Shown: positions 10,320 through 21,651, numbered from the stretch's first letter. The stretch is 64,000 nucleotides of DNA from an uncultured Porphyromonadaceae bacterium (GCA_946187345.1 CAMHQD010000004.1:1-64000), one strand, 5' to 3'. Notes: generated from the letters alone by a model not told the origin. A program made the numbers and translations.

Positions 10320-12068
10320 ATGAAAGCAATCAACAAGATATTATCGGCGGGGATGGGAGTGCTGCTGGCCGTGTCGACGCTGGGCAGTTGCACCAACCTG
10401 GACGAGAAACTCTACGACCAGGTGGCCTCGCAGAACTATTATAACACCAAGAACGACGTGATTCGCGCCACGTTCCGCCCGTTTGAGCACGCCTTCTGGA
10501 GCATCCAGAGCCGCCATGTGCTCAACGAGTTGAGCGCCGACCAACTAATCACGCCCACCCGCGACGGATGGTGGGACGACGGCGGCAAGTGGCGCCTGCT
10601 GCACTACCATCAGTGGAACGTGGAGGACGGCGGTGACGCCCAGACCGAGTGGAACGGCTGTTTCCAGGGCATCATGCAGTGTAACACCGTCATCGAGGAT
10701 CTGGAGACCCTCTCGCCCGGGCAGTTCGGCTTCTCACAGGCCGAGTTCGACAACCTCAAGGCTCAGTGCCGGGTGCTGCGCGCATGGTTCTACCTGCGAC
10801 TGCTCGACGAGTTCCGCAATGTGCCGCTGGCCGTGAGTTTCAACGACGTGTCGAAGAACACCGAGACTCAGGTGCCACCGCGTCAAATCTTCGAACTCAT
10901 CGAGACTGACCTGACGGAGTGCCTCCCCTTGCTCACCGAGAAGACTACCCTCGGCTCCAACGCCGCCATCCAGGGACAGTGGACCAAGGCCGGCGCGGCC
11001 GCGCTGCTGGTGCGCCTATATCTCAACGCCAAGGTCTACATCGGCGAGGAGCGATACACCGACTGTGAGCGTGTGGCGCAGGCCATCCTCAACGGCGAGT
11101 ACGGCCGCTATGAGGTCGCCGACCGCTGGGACGCCGCCTTTGATTGGGACAACGACGCGTGTGACGAGGTGATCTTCGGCTTTCCCGCCGCTCCGGGCTA
11201 CAGTTACTGGCACTATCAGGGCGACACCTACTGGTGGACCGTGCCTGCCCGAGCGCGCTACTATCTGAACGACAGCAAGTGCAAGGCCGGCGACCACAAC
11301 ACCAAGTATGCCGCCTCGCCCAGTTACGCCCCCAACGGCGAACTCTACACCTATCAACTGGGTATGCCTGTGATGAAGTTCCGCAAATATCCGAGCGACG
11401 TGCGCCTGAAACTCTATAAGAACCTGGGCAACAGCAAGCGTGAGGGTATGTTTGTGTTCGGCTACCTCGAGTATGTCGACGAGAACGGCGTCACCAAGCG
11501 CGTGCAGGCTCCCGAGTCGCCCTACGACCTCTACATCCGCGACGCCGTGGGCCGCTTCCAGAGTCTGTCGCCCGACCGCTGGCTGCCGCAATCGAGCAGC
11601 ACCCTGCGTGACGGTGACCACAACTCGGGATGGCACTTCGTCAAATACCCGTTCTACACCGACGATGACGCCCACCAGATGGAGAGCGACTACACCGAGA
11701 TCCGTCTGCCGGAGGTGATCTACTCGCTGGCTGAGTGCAAACTGCGCGCCGGCAAGAAGACCGAGGCTGCCAAACTGCTCAACAGCGTACGCCGCCGCAA
11801 CTATCCCGAGGCCGACCTGGGCACCGTGCTTTACGCTCCCGATGGCACCGCCAACCTCGACATGGACGAGATGCTCGATGAGTGGGGACGAGAGTTCTTC
11901 GCCGAGAGCCGCCGACGCATCGACCTGATACGTTTCGATAAGTTCTGTAGCGGCACATGGTGGGACAAGACGCCCGATGCCGACAAGCACACCGAGATAT
12001 TCCCCATCATGCGCCCCATCCTCAGCGCCAACACCAAACTGGTGCAGAACCCGGGCTACAACAATTAA
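10320..12068 (+). CDS. RagB/SusD family nutrient uptake outer membrane lipoprotein
   Basis: Lipobox LGSCTNLDEKLYDQVASQNYY; SusD-type C-terminus LDEWGREFFAESRRRIDLIRF; directly downstream of susC. Confidence 0.95.
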   Translation: MKAINKILSAGMGVLLAVSTLGSCTNLDEKLYDQVASQNYYNTKNDVIRATFRPFEHAFWSIQSRHVLNELSADQLITPTRDGWWDDGGKWRLLHYHQWNVEDGGDAQTEWNGCFQGIMQCNTVIEDLETLSPGQFGFSQAEFDNLKAQCRVLRAWFYLRLLDEFRNVPLAVSFNDVSKNTETQVPPRQIFELIETDLTECLPLLTEKTTLGSNAAIQGQWTKAGAAALLVRLYLNAKVYIGEERYTDCERVAQAILNGEYGRYEVADRWDAAFDWDNDACDEVIFGFPAAPGYSYWHYQGDTYWWTVPARARYYLNDSKCKAGDHNTKYAASPSYAPNGELYTYQLGMPVMKFRKYPSDVRLKLYKNLGNSKREGMFVFGYLEYVDENGVTKRVQAPESPYDLYIRDAVGRFQSLSPDRWLPQSSSTLRDGDHNSGWHFVKYPFYTDDDAHQMESDYTEIRLPEVIYSLAECKLRAGKKTEAAKLLNSVRRRNYPEADLGTVLYAPDGTANLDMDEMLDEWGREFFAESRRRIDLIRFDKFCSGTWWDKTPDADKHTEIFPIMRPILSANTKLVQNPGYNN

Positions 12069-12079
12069 TGTCAAATTGA

Positions 12080-12228
12080 AAGGTTGAGAGGTTGAGGGTT
12101 GAGATGTTTAGCCATTTGCTATCGCAAATGGGAATAAATGTAGGGCCTGGCCGTCTGTGACGACAAAACTATTATCCCCGAGCACTCCAGTGCGAGGCTC
12201 AACCCCTCAACCTCTAAACCCCTAAACC
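12080..12228 (+). repeat. Composite intergenic hairpin element, copy 1
   Basis: GGTTGAG-type heptamer arm, hairpin GCCATTTGCTATCGCAAATGGGAATAAATG, nested TAGGGCCTGGCC, second hairpin GCACTCCAGTGC, then CTCAACCCCTCAACCTCTAAACCCCTAAACC arm. Confidence 0.85.
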
Positions 12229-12241
12229 AACAACAATAACA

Positions 12242-13798
12242 ATGAAACCGAAATATTTGTTTAGTGCCCTTGCCTGGGCCGCGCTGGCCATCGGCCTCAC
12301 CGGCTGCCAAGGCGAGAAGGACCTGAAGATAATCGAGGGAGACCTGCCCATCAAGACGTCTGCCCTCTATATGGTGGGTGATGCCACGCCCAACGGCTGG
12401 AGCATCGACAATCCCACGCCGCTCATCGCCGGTGAGGAAGACCCGCTGGTGTTCACCTGGGAAGGACAACTCAACGCCGGCGAGGTGAAGTTGTGCCTGA
12501 CAACCGGCAGTTGGGACGCGCCGTTCATCCGCCCCGTGGTGGGTGGCACCGAGATTGGCCGCACGGCAATCGACAAGCAGAAGTTTGATATGCACGCCGG
12601 CGACCCGGACAACAAGTGGAACGTTACCGAGGCCGGCAAATATCGCTTGACGTTTGACCTGCGCAACTGGACGATGAGCACCGCCTATCTGGGAGAGCCC
12701 GACGCGCCGACAATCGAGCCGATCGAGGCGGAGAGTGTCTATATCGTGGGCGATGCCGCGCCGACGGGTTGGAGCATTGACGCCCCCACGGCGATGGAGA
12801 AGAAGTCGCGGTATGTGTTCACCTATGAGGGCGAACTGCGTGCCGGCGAACTCAAGGCTTGCATTGCCACCGGCGACTGGGGCGTGCCGTTCATCCGTCC
12901 GGCAAGCGCCGGAGTGAAGATTGGCCGCAGCGGTGTGGCGGACGGCAATTTTGTGTTCACCACCGCGCCCGACGACAAGTGGGTTGTGGAAGAGGCCGGC
13001 AAGTATCGCCTCACGTTTGACCTTGAGAAGTGGACTGTCAGCAGCGAGTTCCTCGGCGAAATCGAGCAACCTGAGGGCTACGAGCCCATCGAGACCGAGG
13101 TGGTCTATATCGTGGGCGACGCCACACCCAATGGCTGGAGCATCGACGAGCCCACTATGCTCAACCGCGCGTCGCAGTATGTGTTTGTCTATAACGGTTT
13201 CCTCAACACCGGCGAGTTGAAGGCCTGCATCGCCACCGGCGACTGGGGCGTGCCGTTCATCCGTCCCGCCAGCGGCGGCGTGAAGATCGGCAAGACCGGT
13301 GTTGCCGACGGCGGCAAGTTTGTGTTCACCGCCTCGCCCGACGACAAGTGGGTTGTTGAGACCGCCGGCGAGTATGTCCTTACCTTTGACCTCGAGCACT
13401 ACACCCTCACGGCCGAGTTCCGGGGCGGTGGCGAGCCGGAGACTCCCACAGCACTCGAGACCGAGACGCTCTACATGATTGGCGACGCGACGGCCGGCGG
13501 TTGGAGCATGGACAACCTGACGGCGCTCACCCGCGACCCAAACAACAAGTACATCTTCAAGTGGGAGGGCACTCTCGCCACCGGCTCGATGAAGATGTGT
13601 GTCGCCCCGGACGGCACCTTCGCCTGCCCGTTTGTGCGCCCCACAAGCGCCGACCTCGAGATTTCGGCGGCCGGGTTGACCGCCTCGCCAATCGTCTACA
13701 CCACCTCACCTGACGACAAGTGGCTCGTCAAGACCGCCGGCACCTATGCCATCACGGTCGACCTTGAGCACTGGACAATCACCGTGGTCAAGAAATAA
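12242..13798 (+). CDS. SusE/SusF-like surface glycan-binding lipoprotein with four tandem modules
   Basis: Lipobox GLTGCQGEKD; four repeats of (Y)xVGDATPNGWSIDxPT...FIRPxxGG...DDKWxVxxAGxYxLTFDLExWT. Confidence 0.85.
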   Translation: MKPKYLFSALAWAALAIGLTGCQGEKDLKIIEGDLPIKTSALYMVGDATPNGWSIDNPTPLIAGEEDPLVFTWEGQLNAGEVKLCLTTGSWDAPFIRPVVGGTEIGRTAIDKQKFDMHAGDPDNKWNVTEAGKYRLTFDLRNWTMSTAYLGEPDAPTIEPIEAESVYIVGDAAPTGWSIDAPTAMEKKSRYVFTYEGELRAGELKACIATGDWGVPFIRPASAGVKIGRSGVADGNFVFTTAPDDKWVVEEAGKYRLTFDLEKWTVSSEFLGEIEQPEGYEPIETEVVYIVGDATPNGWSIDEPTMLNRASQYVFVYNGFLNTGELKACIATGDWGVPFIRPASGGVKIGKTGVADGGKFVFTASPDDKWVVETAGEYVLTFDLEHYTLTAEFRGGGEPETPTALETETLYMIGDATAGGWSMDNLTALTRDPNNKYIFKWEGTLATGSMKMCVAPDGTFACPFVRPTSADLEISAAGLTASPIVYTTSPDDKWLVKTAGTYAITVDLEHWTITVVKK

Positions 13799-13802
13799 TT
13801 CC

Positions 13803-14000
13803 TCTCGTCTATTTCCGTCTATTTTCGTCTATTATTCTCATTAAAAATCCGTAAAATACTTCTCGTAAATTCTCGTAAATTTTCGTAAATATTTTATTTT
13901 CTGTTGTTTATAATTAATTTACGTGAATTTACGAAAATTTACGAGAAATACACCAATAGAAAAAAAACAGACGTTGTTATAGACGAAAATAGACGCGAAA
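13803..14000 (+). repeat. Long AT-rich palindrome built of tandem CGTCTATTT and CGTAAATTT units
   Basis: Left arm cgtctatttccgtctattttcgtctatt and tctcgtaaattctcgtaaattttcgtaaat; right arm aatttacgtgaatttacgaaaatttacgagaaa and atagacgaaaatagacg. Confidence 0.75.
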
Positions 14001-14025
14001 CAAAACTAAAAACGAAAAACTAAAA

Positions 14026-15453
14026 ATGAAAATGAAAAAGATTATAATAATGATGACGGTGATGCTCGCCACGGCGACATTGCTGGGCGCGTGCAAGAAG
14101 AACATCGACATGCGCTATCCACCCAAACAAACGCTGCCCAACCTGCCCGTGGTGGAGGGCATCCACGATGGTGTGAAGGCTCCGCTCTACTGGAGCGCCT
14201 ACGAGTACGGCTACGAGATGGAGCGCGCCGGCATCAGTTCGGGCGACATGGACATCACCGCCGAAGAGTGGGACAAGATAATCGACTGGGTCGCCACCAA
14301 CCTCAAGCCCCACGGCTACGACATGATTTGCACCGACGGTTTCATCCCCATGCGCGCCGAGGACGGCTCGGGCTACATGACCCACTACGGCTCGGTGTCG
14401 CTGGCCGACCTTGTGGCCAAGTGCAAAGCCAAGGGCCTGAAATTGGGCGTGTATGACAACCCGCTGTGGGTCCACGGCCCGCGCGATACCAAGATACAGG
14501 GCACGAACTACACCTTCGGCAGCCTGCTCTACAACGGCACCACCGATGTGCTCTACCCCACCGTTGACGACATCTGGTTCTCGTGGGTGGTCTCGGAGCA
14601 GCCGGGCGCGCAAGAGTATATCGACGGCTTCTTCAAGCACTTCAAGGAGTTAGGCGTGGAGTTTATCCGCATGGACTTCCTCTCATGGTATGAGGACGGC
14701 AAGGACCGCAATATGGGTGCCGTGGGTCACGGCTACGGCCGCGCCGCATACGGCCGCGCGCTGGCCTATATCGCCCAGGCCGCCAAGAAGTATGGCATCT
14801 TCACCTCGCTGGTCATGCCGCACATGTACGAGAACGCCGAGGTGGAGGCCCGCTACGGCAACATGGTGCGCATCGTGGCCGACACCGGTACCGGTGGCTG
14901 GTGGCACTGCTCGGCACAGGACAAAGGCAAGAGTTACACCAACTGGCCTAACTGCATGAACCAGTTTGACGGCTTCACCTACTGGGCCGACATCGCCGGA
15001 CGCGACAAGGTGATCCTCGACGGTGACTTCCTGCGCCTCAACAAGTTTGACAACGATGCCGAGAAACAGACCGTCGTCTCGCTGCAAGTGATGGCCGGCG
15101 GACCGGTGGCCGTGGCCGACCGCCCGTCAACCATCGGCGACGACACCCCGTTCTACACCAACGACGAACTGCTCGCCCTGAACAAAGACGGCTTTGTGGG
15201 GCGTCCGCTGAGCGGCAACCTGGGCGAGAACACGCCGGTGTGGTATGGCACCATGAGCAATGGCGACGTGGTGGTGGGCATGTTCAACCGCAGTGACGCC
15301 GCCGCCACGGTAAACGTCAACTTTGACCAACTGGGCATCAGCGGCTCGCGTCAGGCCCGCGACCTGTGGAGCCACACCGACGAGGGCACCGTCAGCGCCT
15401 TGACCGCCACCCTGCCCGCCCACGGCTGCAAAATCGTTCGCCTCTCCAAATAA
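14026..15453 (+). CDS. Secreted lipoprotein glycoside hydrolase, GH27/clan GH-D-like (alpha-galactosidase or isomalto-dextranase-like)
   Basis: Lipobox LLGACKK; (beta/alpha)8-like core with GVEFIRMDFLSWYEDG and MVRIVADTGTGGW; C-terminal beta domain NGDVVVGMFNRSDAAATVNVNFDQLGISGSRQARDLWSHTDEG typical of GH27. Substrate not determinable by eye. Confidence 0.7.
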   Translation: MKMKKIIIMMTVMLATATLLGACKKNIDMRYPPKQTLPNLPVVEGIHDGVKAPLYWSAYEYGYEMERAGISSGDMDITAEEWDKIIDWVATNLKPHGYDMICTDGFIPMRAEDGSGYMTHYGSVSLADLVAKCKAKGLKLGVYDNPLWVHGPRDTKIQGTNYTFGSLLYNGTTDVLYPTVDDIWFSWVVSEQPGAQEYIDGFFKHFKELGVEFIRMDFLSWYEDGKDRNMGAVGHGYGRAAYGRALAYIAQAAKKYGIFTSLVMPHMYENAEVEARYGNMVRIVADTGTGGWWHCSAQDKGKSYTNWPNCMNQFDGFTYWADIAGRDKVILDGDFLRLNKFDNDAEKQTVVSLQVMAGGPVAVADRPSTIGDDTPFYTNDELLALNKDGFVGRPLSGNLGENTPVWYGTMSNGDVVVGMFNRSDAAATVNVNFDQLGISGSRQARDLWSHTDEGTVSALTATLPAHGCKIVRLSK

Positions 15454-15499
15454 TTCAAGCCAGAGTCCGTTATTATTCTATAAACCCCGAGATTTTGAA

Positions 15500-15652
15500 A
15501 GGTTGAGAAGTTGAGGGTTGAGAAGTTGAGCCATTTGCTGTCGCAAATGGGAATAAGTGTAGAGCCTGGCCTTGGCCTGGCCGTCCTAGAGCAGAACTAT
15601 TATCCCCGAGCGCGCCGGCGCGAGGCTCAACCCCTCAACCCCTAAACCTTTC
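15500..15652 (+). repeat. Composite intergenic hairpin element, copy 2
   Basis: Same order as copy 1: GCCATTTGCTGTCGCAAATGGGAATAAGTG, nested TAGAGCCTGGCCTTGGCCTGGCCG, CGCGCCGGCGCG palindrome, CTCAACCCCTCAACCCCTAAACC. Confidence 0.85.
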
Positions 15653-15669
15653 ACCAACAGAACTCTTAG

Positions 15670-17856
<2,187 letters not shown>

Positions 17857-17889
17857 CCCACCAATGCGGCCGCGGCCGCATTGAAAGAA

Positions 17890-17931
17890 GGTGCCTCGTC
17901 AAAGTGATGTCAGTTACTTTGACGAGGCACC
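17890..17931 (+). terminator. Rho-independent terminator after GH97
   Basis: 16-bp stem GGTGCCTCGTCAAAGT / ACTTTGACGAGGCACC, followed shortly by GGTTTTTT. Confidence 0.75.
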
Positions 17932-18038
17932 GTTGCTGGTTTTTTGGGAGAGACAGAAGTTTTTTTGGAGGAAAGTGTTGCGGTTGTGGAGAATTATGCC
18001 GAAATTTGCAGGTTAAAACTGTAAATTATTTCAACACT

Positions 18039-18434
18039 ATGATTATTAAACGGATTTTCACCACGATAACGGCGGCGGCGGTGGCACTCGCGGCCCTCGC
18101 CGGCGCTGAGGCCACGTTCAAGGAGAAGCACCACAACTTTGGCAACATCCATGAGGAACGCCAGTTTGTGACTCACATTTTTGAGGTGGAGAACACAGGC
18201 GACAAGCCGCTGCTCATCATCGAGGCGGTGGCCTCGTGCGGCTGCACAAAGCCGGAGTTCGACACCAAGCCCATCAAGCCCGGCAAGAAAGGCAAGGTGA
18301 AGGTGACCTACAGCACGGTGGGACGTCCGGGCGCATTCAGCAAGACGGTGCGCGTCAAGACTAACGCCGAGGGCAAGACAAAAGTGACCACGCTGCTCAT
18401 CGAGGGCACAGTGATTCCCAAGTCAAAGAAATAA
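18039..18434 (+). CDS. DUF1573 domain-containing secreted protein
   Basis: In-frame start at 18039 (MIIKRIFTTITAAAVALAALAGA); HNFGNIHEE...FEVENTGDKPLLIIEAVASCGCTKPEF...GKVKVTYSTVGRPGAFSKTVRV. Confidence 0.88.
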   Translation: MIIKRIFTTITAAAVALAALAGAEATFKEKHHNFGNIHEERQFVTHIFEVENTGDKPLLIIEAVASCGCTKPEFDTKPIKPGKKGKVKVTYSTVGRPGAFSKTVRVKTNAEGKTKVTTLLIEGTVIPKSKK

Positions 18435-18482
18435 TTTTAAGGGGTGCGGACGGGACGGTGTCTGCCCACCTTGAAGGACAAG

Positions 18483-19634
18483 ATGAAGACAGTTGGCGCT
18501 ATATTGTTGTTATCGGCCGCTTTGACAGCGTGGGCTCAGCCGGTGGCGACGTGGGTCGAGACGGAGCACGACTTCGGTGTGATCGACGAGGCCAACGGCC
18601 GCGTGACGTGCCGCCTGCGGCTGACCAACACCGGCGACGAGCCGCTGCTTATAACGCGGGTGCAGCCCACGTGCGGCTGCACTGCCGGCGACTATCCGCG
18701 CGAGGCCATCGCCCCGGGTGACACGGCCGCCGTCACCCTCACCTACAACCCGGCGAACCGCCCCGGCGAGTTCAACAAAGAGGTGTGGGTCTACACCAAC
18801 GCGACGCCCTCGCGGAGCACGGTCGCGATTCGCGGCAACGCAATTCCGGTAAAGGAGACTCTTGAGCGACACTATCCCATCGCGATTGGCGACCTGCGGA
18901 TCGCCCGTGACGTGGTTCCGTTGGGCGAGATGACGCGCACGTCGTTCCGTTTAGGCTACATCAGCGGCTATAACGCGGGGCACGACACCATTGAGGTAAG
19001 TACGAAGTACGAAATACAAAGTATGAAGGGCAGGTTCCTGATTGCGGACTGCCTGCCGCAGCGTGTGCCACCGGCGTCGACGGTAACCGTCACAGTGCGC
19101 CTCGACGGTATGGAGGCGCCGCAGTGGGGACTGAATGAGGCGTATTTCGACCTTCAAGCAACCGGCCAATCGGTCAACGGTCAACGGTCAGCGGTCAACC
19201 TTTCAATAATAAACGAGAAACGAATCACCGTGACAGGTATCGTGGTGGACGACTTCAAGCGCGAGAGCGACGAGTGGCGCGCTAACCCGCCGCACGCCAC
19301 CATCGAGAACGGCGTCGACCGCGTGGTCCTCCCCGAACGGCCAGGCCAGGGCCAGGCCCTACAAGCGGGGAACGGGGGGTGGACCGCCACTGTCAAGTTG
19401 CGCAACACGGGCAACGCGCCGCTTGAGGTGCGCAGGTTGTGGTGCCCCGAGGCCGGAGTGACAGCCCGGGCGAGCCGCGCCATTGTCAAGCCCGGCAAGA
19501 GTTGCGACATCACCGTCACAGCCGACCCGTCACAAATCGAGGGCGACATCCTCAACACGACGCTCACCATCATCACCAACGACCCGGACTGCCAGCAGTT
19601 GCCGTTGCGTGTGGTGGGTGTCCTCGACAAATAA
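18483..19634 (+). CDS. DUF1573 domain-containing protein, with several in-frame repeat-derived segments
   Basis: Start at 18483 (MKTVGAILLLSAALTAWAQ); HDFGVIDEANGRVTCRLRLTNTGDEPLLITRVQPTCGCT. See findings for inserts. Confidence 0.88.
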   Translation: MKTVGAILLLSAALTAWAQPVATWVETEHDFGVIDEANGRVTCRLRLTNTGDEPLLITRVQPTCGCTAGDYPREAIAPGDTAAVTLTYNPANRPGEFNKEVWVYTNATPSRSTVAIRGNAIPVKETLERHYPIAIGDLRIARDVVPLGEMTRTSFRLGYISGYNAGHDTIEVSTKYEIQSMKGRFLIADCLPQRVPPASTVTVTVRLDGMEAPQWGLNEAYFDLQATGQSVNGQRSAVNLSIINEKRITVTGIVVDDFKRESDEWRANPPHATIENGVDRVVLPERPGQGQALQAGNGGWTATVKLRNTGNAPLEVRRLWCPEAGVTARASRAIVKPGKSCDITVTADPSQIEGDILNTTLTIITNDPDCQQLPLRVVGVLDK

Positions 19635-19673
19635 CCGGCCATTCGAGCAATCGAAAACAAAAAAACGAAACAA

Positions 19674-20795
19674 ATGGACAACGAGATATTAAAGGGGGGA
19701 GGAAACCACCCCGAGAATGACGCGCAGTATGCCGGTCTGACTGTGAACGCCGGCATAGAGCAGCCGCCCAGCATCAACCCCTACCTGAAGCGTCGCAAGC
19801 GCCGTCAATTGTCGGTAAACGACTATGTGGAGGGCATCCTCAAGGGCGACACGGCGGTGCTCGGTCAGGCGGTGACACTCATCGAGAGCGTGGCTCCGGA
19901 GCACCAGTCGATGGCTCAGGAGGTTATCGAGCGGTGCCTGCCGCACGCCGGCCGCTCGCGCCGCATCGGCATCACGGGCGTGCCCGGCGCCGGCAAGAGC
20001 ACGTCTATCGACGTGTTTGGCATCCATGTGCTCGGTCGCGGCGGTAAACTGGCCGTGCTCGCCATCGACCCCAGTTCGGAGCGCAGCAAAGGGTCAATCC
20101 TCGGCGACAAGACGCGCATGGAGAAACTCGCGGTGCACCCGCGCGCGTTCATTCGTCCCTCACCCTCGGCCGGCTCATTGGGCGGCGTGGCGCGCAAGAC
20201 GCGCGAGACGATTGTGCTCTGTGAGGCCGCCGGCTACGACACCGTGTTTGTCGAGACCGTCGGCGTGGGTCAGAGCGAGACAGCCGTCCACTCGATGGTC
20301 GACTACTTTCTGCTCATCCAACTTGCCGGCACGGGCGACGAACTGCAGGGCATCAAGCGCGGCATCATGGAGATGGCCGACGGCATCGTCATCAACAAGG
20401 CCGATGGCGACAACGTGGATCGCGCCAACCTTGCCGCGGCCCAGTTCCGCAACGCGCTGCACCTGTTCCCGATGCCGCCCAGCGGTGTCGTGCCCGAGGT
20501 GATACCCTACAGCGGATACTACGAGTTGAACATCGACAAGGTGTGGGACATGATTGACCGTTACTTTGCCGCCGTGGACGAGAACGGCTACTTCGAGCAA
20601 CGCCGCCGCTGGCAGGAGCGATACTGGATGCGCGCCACCATCGACGAGCAACTGCGTGCCCACTTCTACAACAACCCCGATGTGGCCGCCCTGCTCGAGC
20701 AGAAGGAACGTGAGGTGATGCACGCCCGCCAGTCGTCGTTCAACGCCGCCGCCGACGTCCTCAACTTCTACTTCAACGTGACAGGCCGCCCGTAG
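19674..20795 (+). CDS. meaB: Methylmalonyl-CoA mutase-associated GTPase MeaB (ArgK family)
   Basis: GITGVPGAGKSTSIDVFG, LAVLAIDPSSERSKGSILGDKTRME, FVETVGVGQSE, MADGIVINKADGDN. Confidence 0.92.
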   Translation: MDNEILKGGGNHPENDAQYAGLTVNAGIEQPPSINPYLKRRKRRQLSVNDYVEGILKGDTAVLGQAVTLIESVAPEHQSMAQEVIERCLPHAGRSRRIGITGVPGAGKSTSIDVFGIHVLGRGGKLAVLAIDPSSERSKGSILGDKTRMEKLAVHPRAFIRPSPSAGSLGGVARKTRETIVLCEAAGYDTVFVETVGVGQSETAVHSMVDYFLLIQLAGTGDELQGIKRGIMEMADGIVINKADGDNVDRANLAAAQFRNALHLFPMPPSGVVPEVIPYSGYYELNIDKVWDMIDRYFAAVDENGYFEQRRRWQERYWMRATIDEQLRAHFYNNPDVAALLEQKEREVMHARQSSFNAAADVLNFYFNVTGRP

Positions 20796-21050
20796 GGCGG
20801 ATATATATGAAACCCCCAGCGCCGGAGCGAGCCAGCGAGCGCAGGAGCCGGGGGTGGTGAGACAGGATTGAGGGAGTGACAGGCCGCCCGAAGGGCGGAT
20901 ATATATGTAACCCCCAGCGCCGTAGCGAGCCAGCGAGCGCAGGAGCCGGGAGTGGTGAGACAGGATTGAGGGAGTGACAGGCCGCCCGAAGGGCGGATAT
21001 ATATGTAACCCCCAGCGCCGTAGCGAGCCAGCGAGCGCAGGAGCTGGGGG
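20778..21050 (+). repeat. 98-bp direct tandem REP-like array (three copies, last one diverging)
   Basis: GTGACAGGCCGCCCG(T/A)AGGGCGGATATATATG(A/T)AACCCCCAGCGCCG(G/T)AGCGAGCCAGCGAGCGCAGGAGC... starts at 20778, 20876 and 20974; each has a short palindrome (GCCGCCCgaaGGGCGG) and a long one (CCCCCAGC...GCTGGGGG). Confidence 0.92.
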
Positions 21051-21068
21051 ATGAAGACAGCAATGCAT

Positions 21069-21085
21069 GCCGCCCGAAGGGCGGC
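21069..21085. repeat. Short REP-like palindrome just upstream of the RAYT gene
   Basis: GCCGCCCgaaGGGCGGC. Confidence 0.85.
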
Positions 21086-21101
21086 CACAACATCTTCGAC
21101 A

Positions 21102-21557
21102 ATGAGCTATTCCAATTGCTTTTACCACATAGTTATGCGAACATATCGCAGTATACCCTGGATTGCAGAGGCACACGAGAAAGAGTTGTATGCCTACATC
21201 CACGGGTATTGTAAGGGGGTAAATGCCACTCTGCTCCGCATTGGCGGAATGCCTGACCACGTACACATTCTCGTTTCCATACCCACATCGATGGCCGTTG
21301 CCGAGTTTGTCAGGAGGCTCAAGAACATGGCCACTTTGTGGTTGAAGAACAACAAGGCGAAATTTCCACTGTTCGAGGGTTGGGGCGAAGGCTATGCGGC
21401 ATTCAGTTACAGCAGGTTCGATGTCGGCAAAATCAAACAGTACATCATGAACCAGAAAGAGCATCACAAAAGGGTGAGTTTTGCTGATGAATACAGGCAA
21501 TGGCTAACTGAAAACGGCGTTACAATAGATGAGCAATATTTCTTGACTGACAGATAG
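21102..21557 (+). mobile_element. RAYT / TnpA_REP-type IS200/IS605-superfamily Y1 (HUH) transposase
   Basis: MSYSNCFYHIVMRTYRS...YIHGYCKGVNATLLRIGGMPDHVHILVSIP (HVH = HUH motif), KQYIMNQKEHHKRVSFADEYRQWL (candidate catalytic Tyr in YIxNQxxHH). Start chosen at 21102; the ORF-track start at 21051 lies in repeat sequence. Confidence 0.85.
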
Positions 21558-21564
21558 GGTTGTA

Positions 21565-21581
21565 GCCGCCCTGCGGGCGGC
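21565..21581. repeat. Short REP-like palindrome just downstream of the RAYT stop
   Basis: GCCGCCCtgcGGGCGGC, 8 bp after the stop codon. Confidence 0.85.
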
Positions 21582-21597
21582 GGACGGAGGCCAACCA

Positions 21598-21642
21598 CCC
21601 CCAGCTCCTACGCTCGCCTGTGGCTCGCTCCGGCGCTGGGGG
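21598..21642 (-). repeat. Inverted copy of the long REP palindrome downstream of RAYT
   Basis: CCCCCAGCTCCTACGCTCGCCTGTGGCTCGCTCCGGCGCTGGGGG is the inverted counterpart of CCCCCAGCGCCGGAGCGAGCC...GGAGC(T/C)GGGGG in the upstream array. Confidence 0.88.
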
Positions 21643-21651
21643 TTACACAAA

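Noticed and set aside
21051-21101. Upstream ATG (21051) as the transposase start
   Set aside because: The 17 extra residues (MKTAMHAARRAATTSST) are encoded by REP sequence; homology-like sequence starts at MSYSNCFYHIVMR (21102).
20175-21500. 441-aa minus-strand ORF spanning meaB antisense, REP array and RAYT antisense
   Set aside because: Open frame results from repeat units without stops; the repeated RSLARYGAGGYIYIRPSGGL peptide is translation of the 98-bp REP array.
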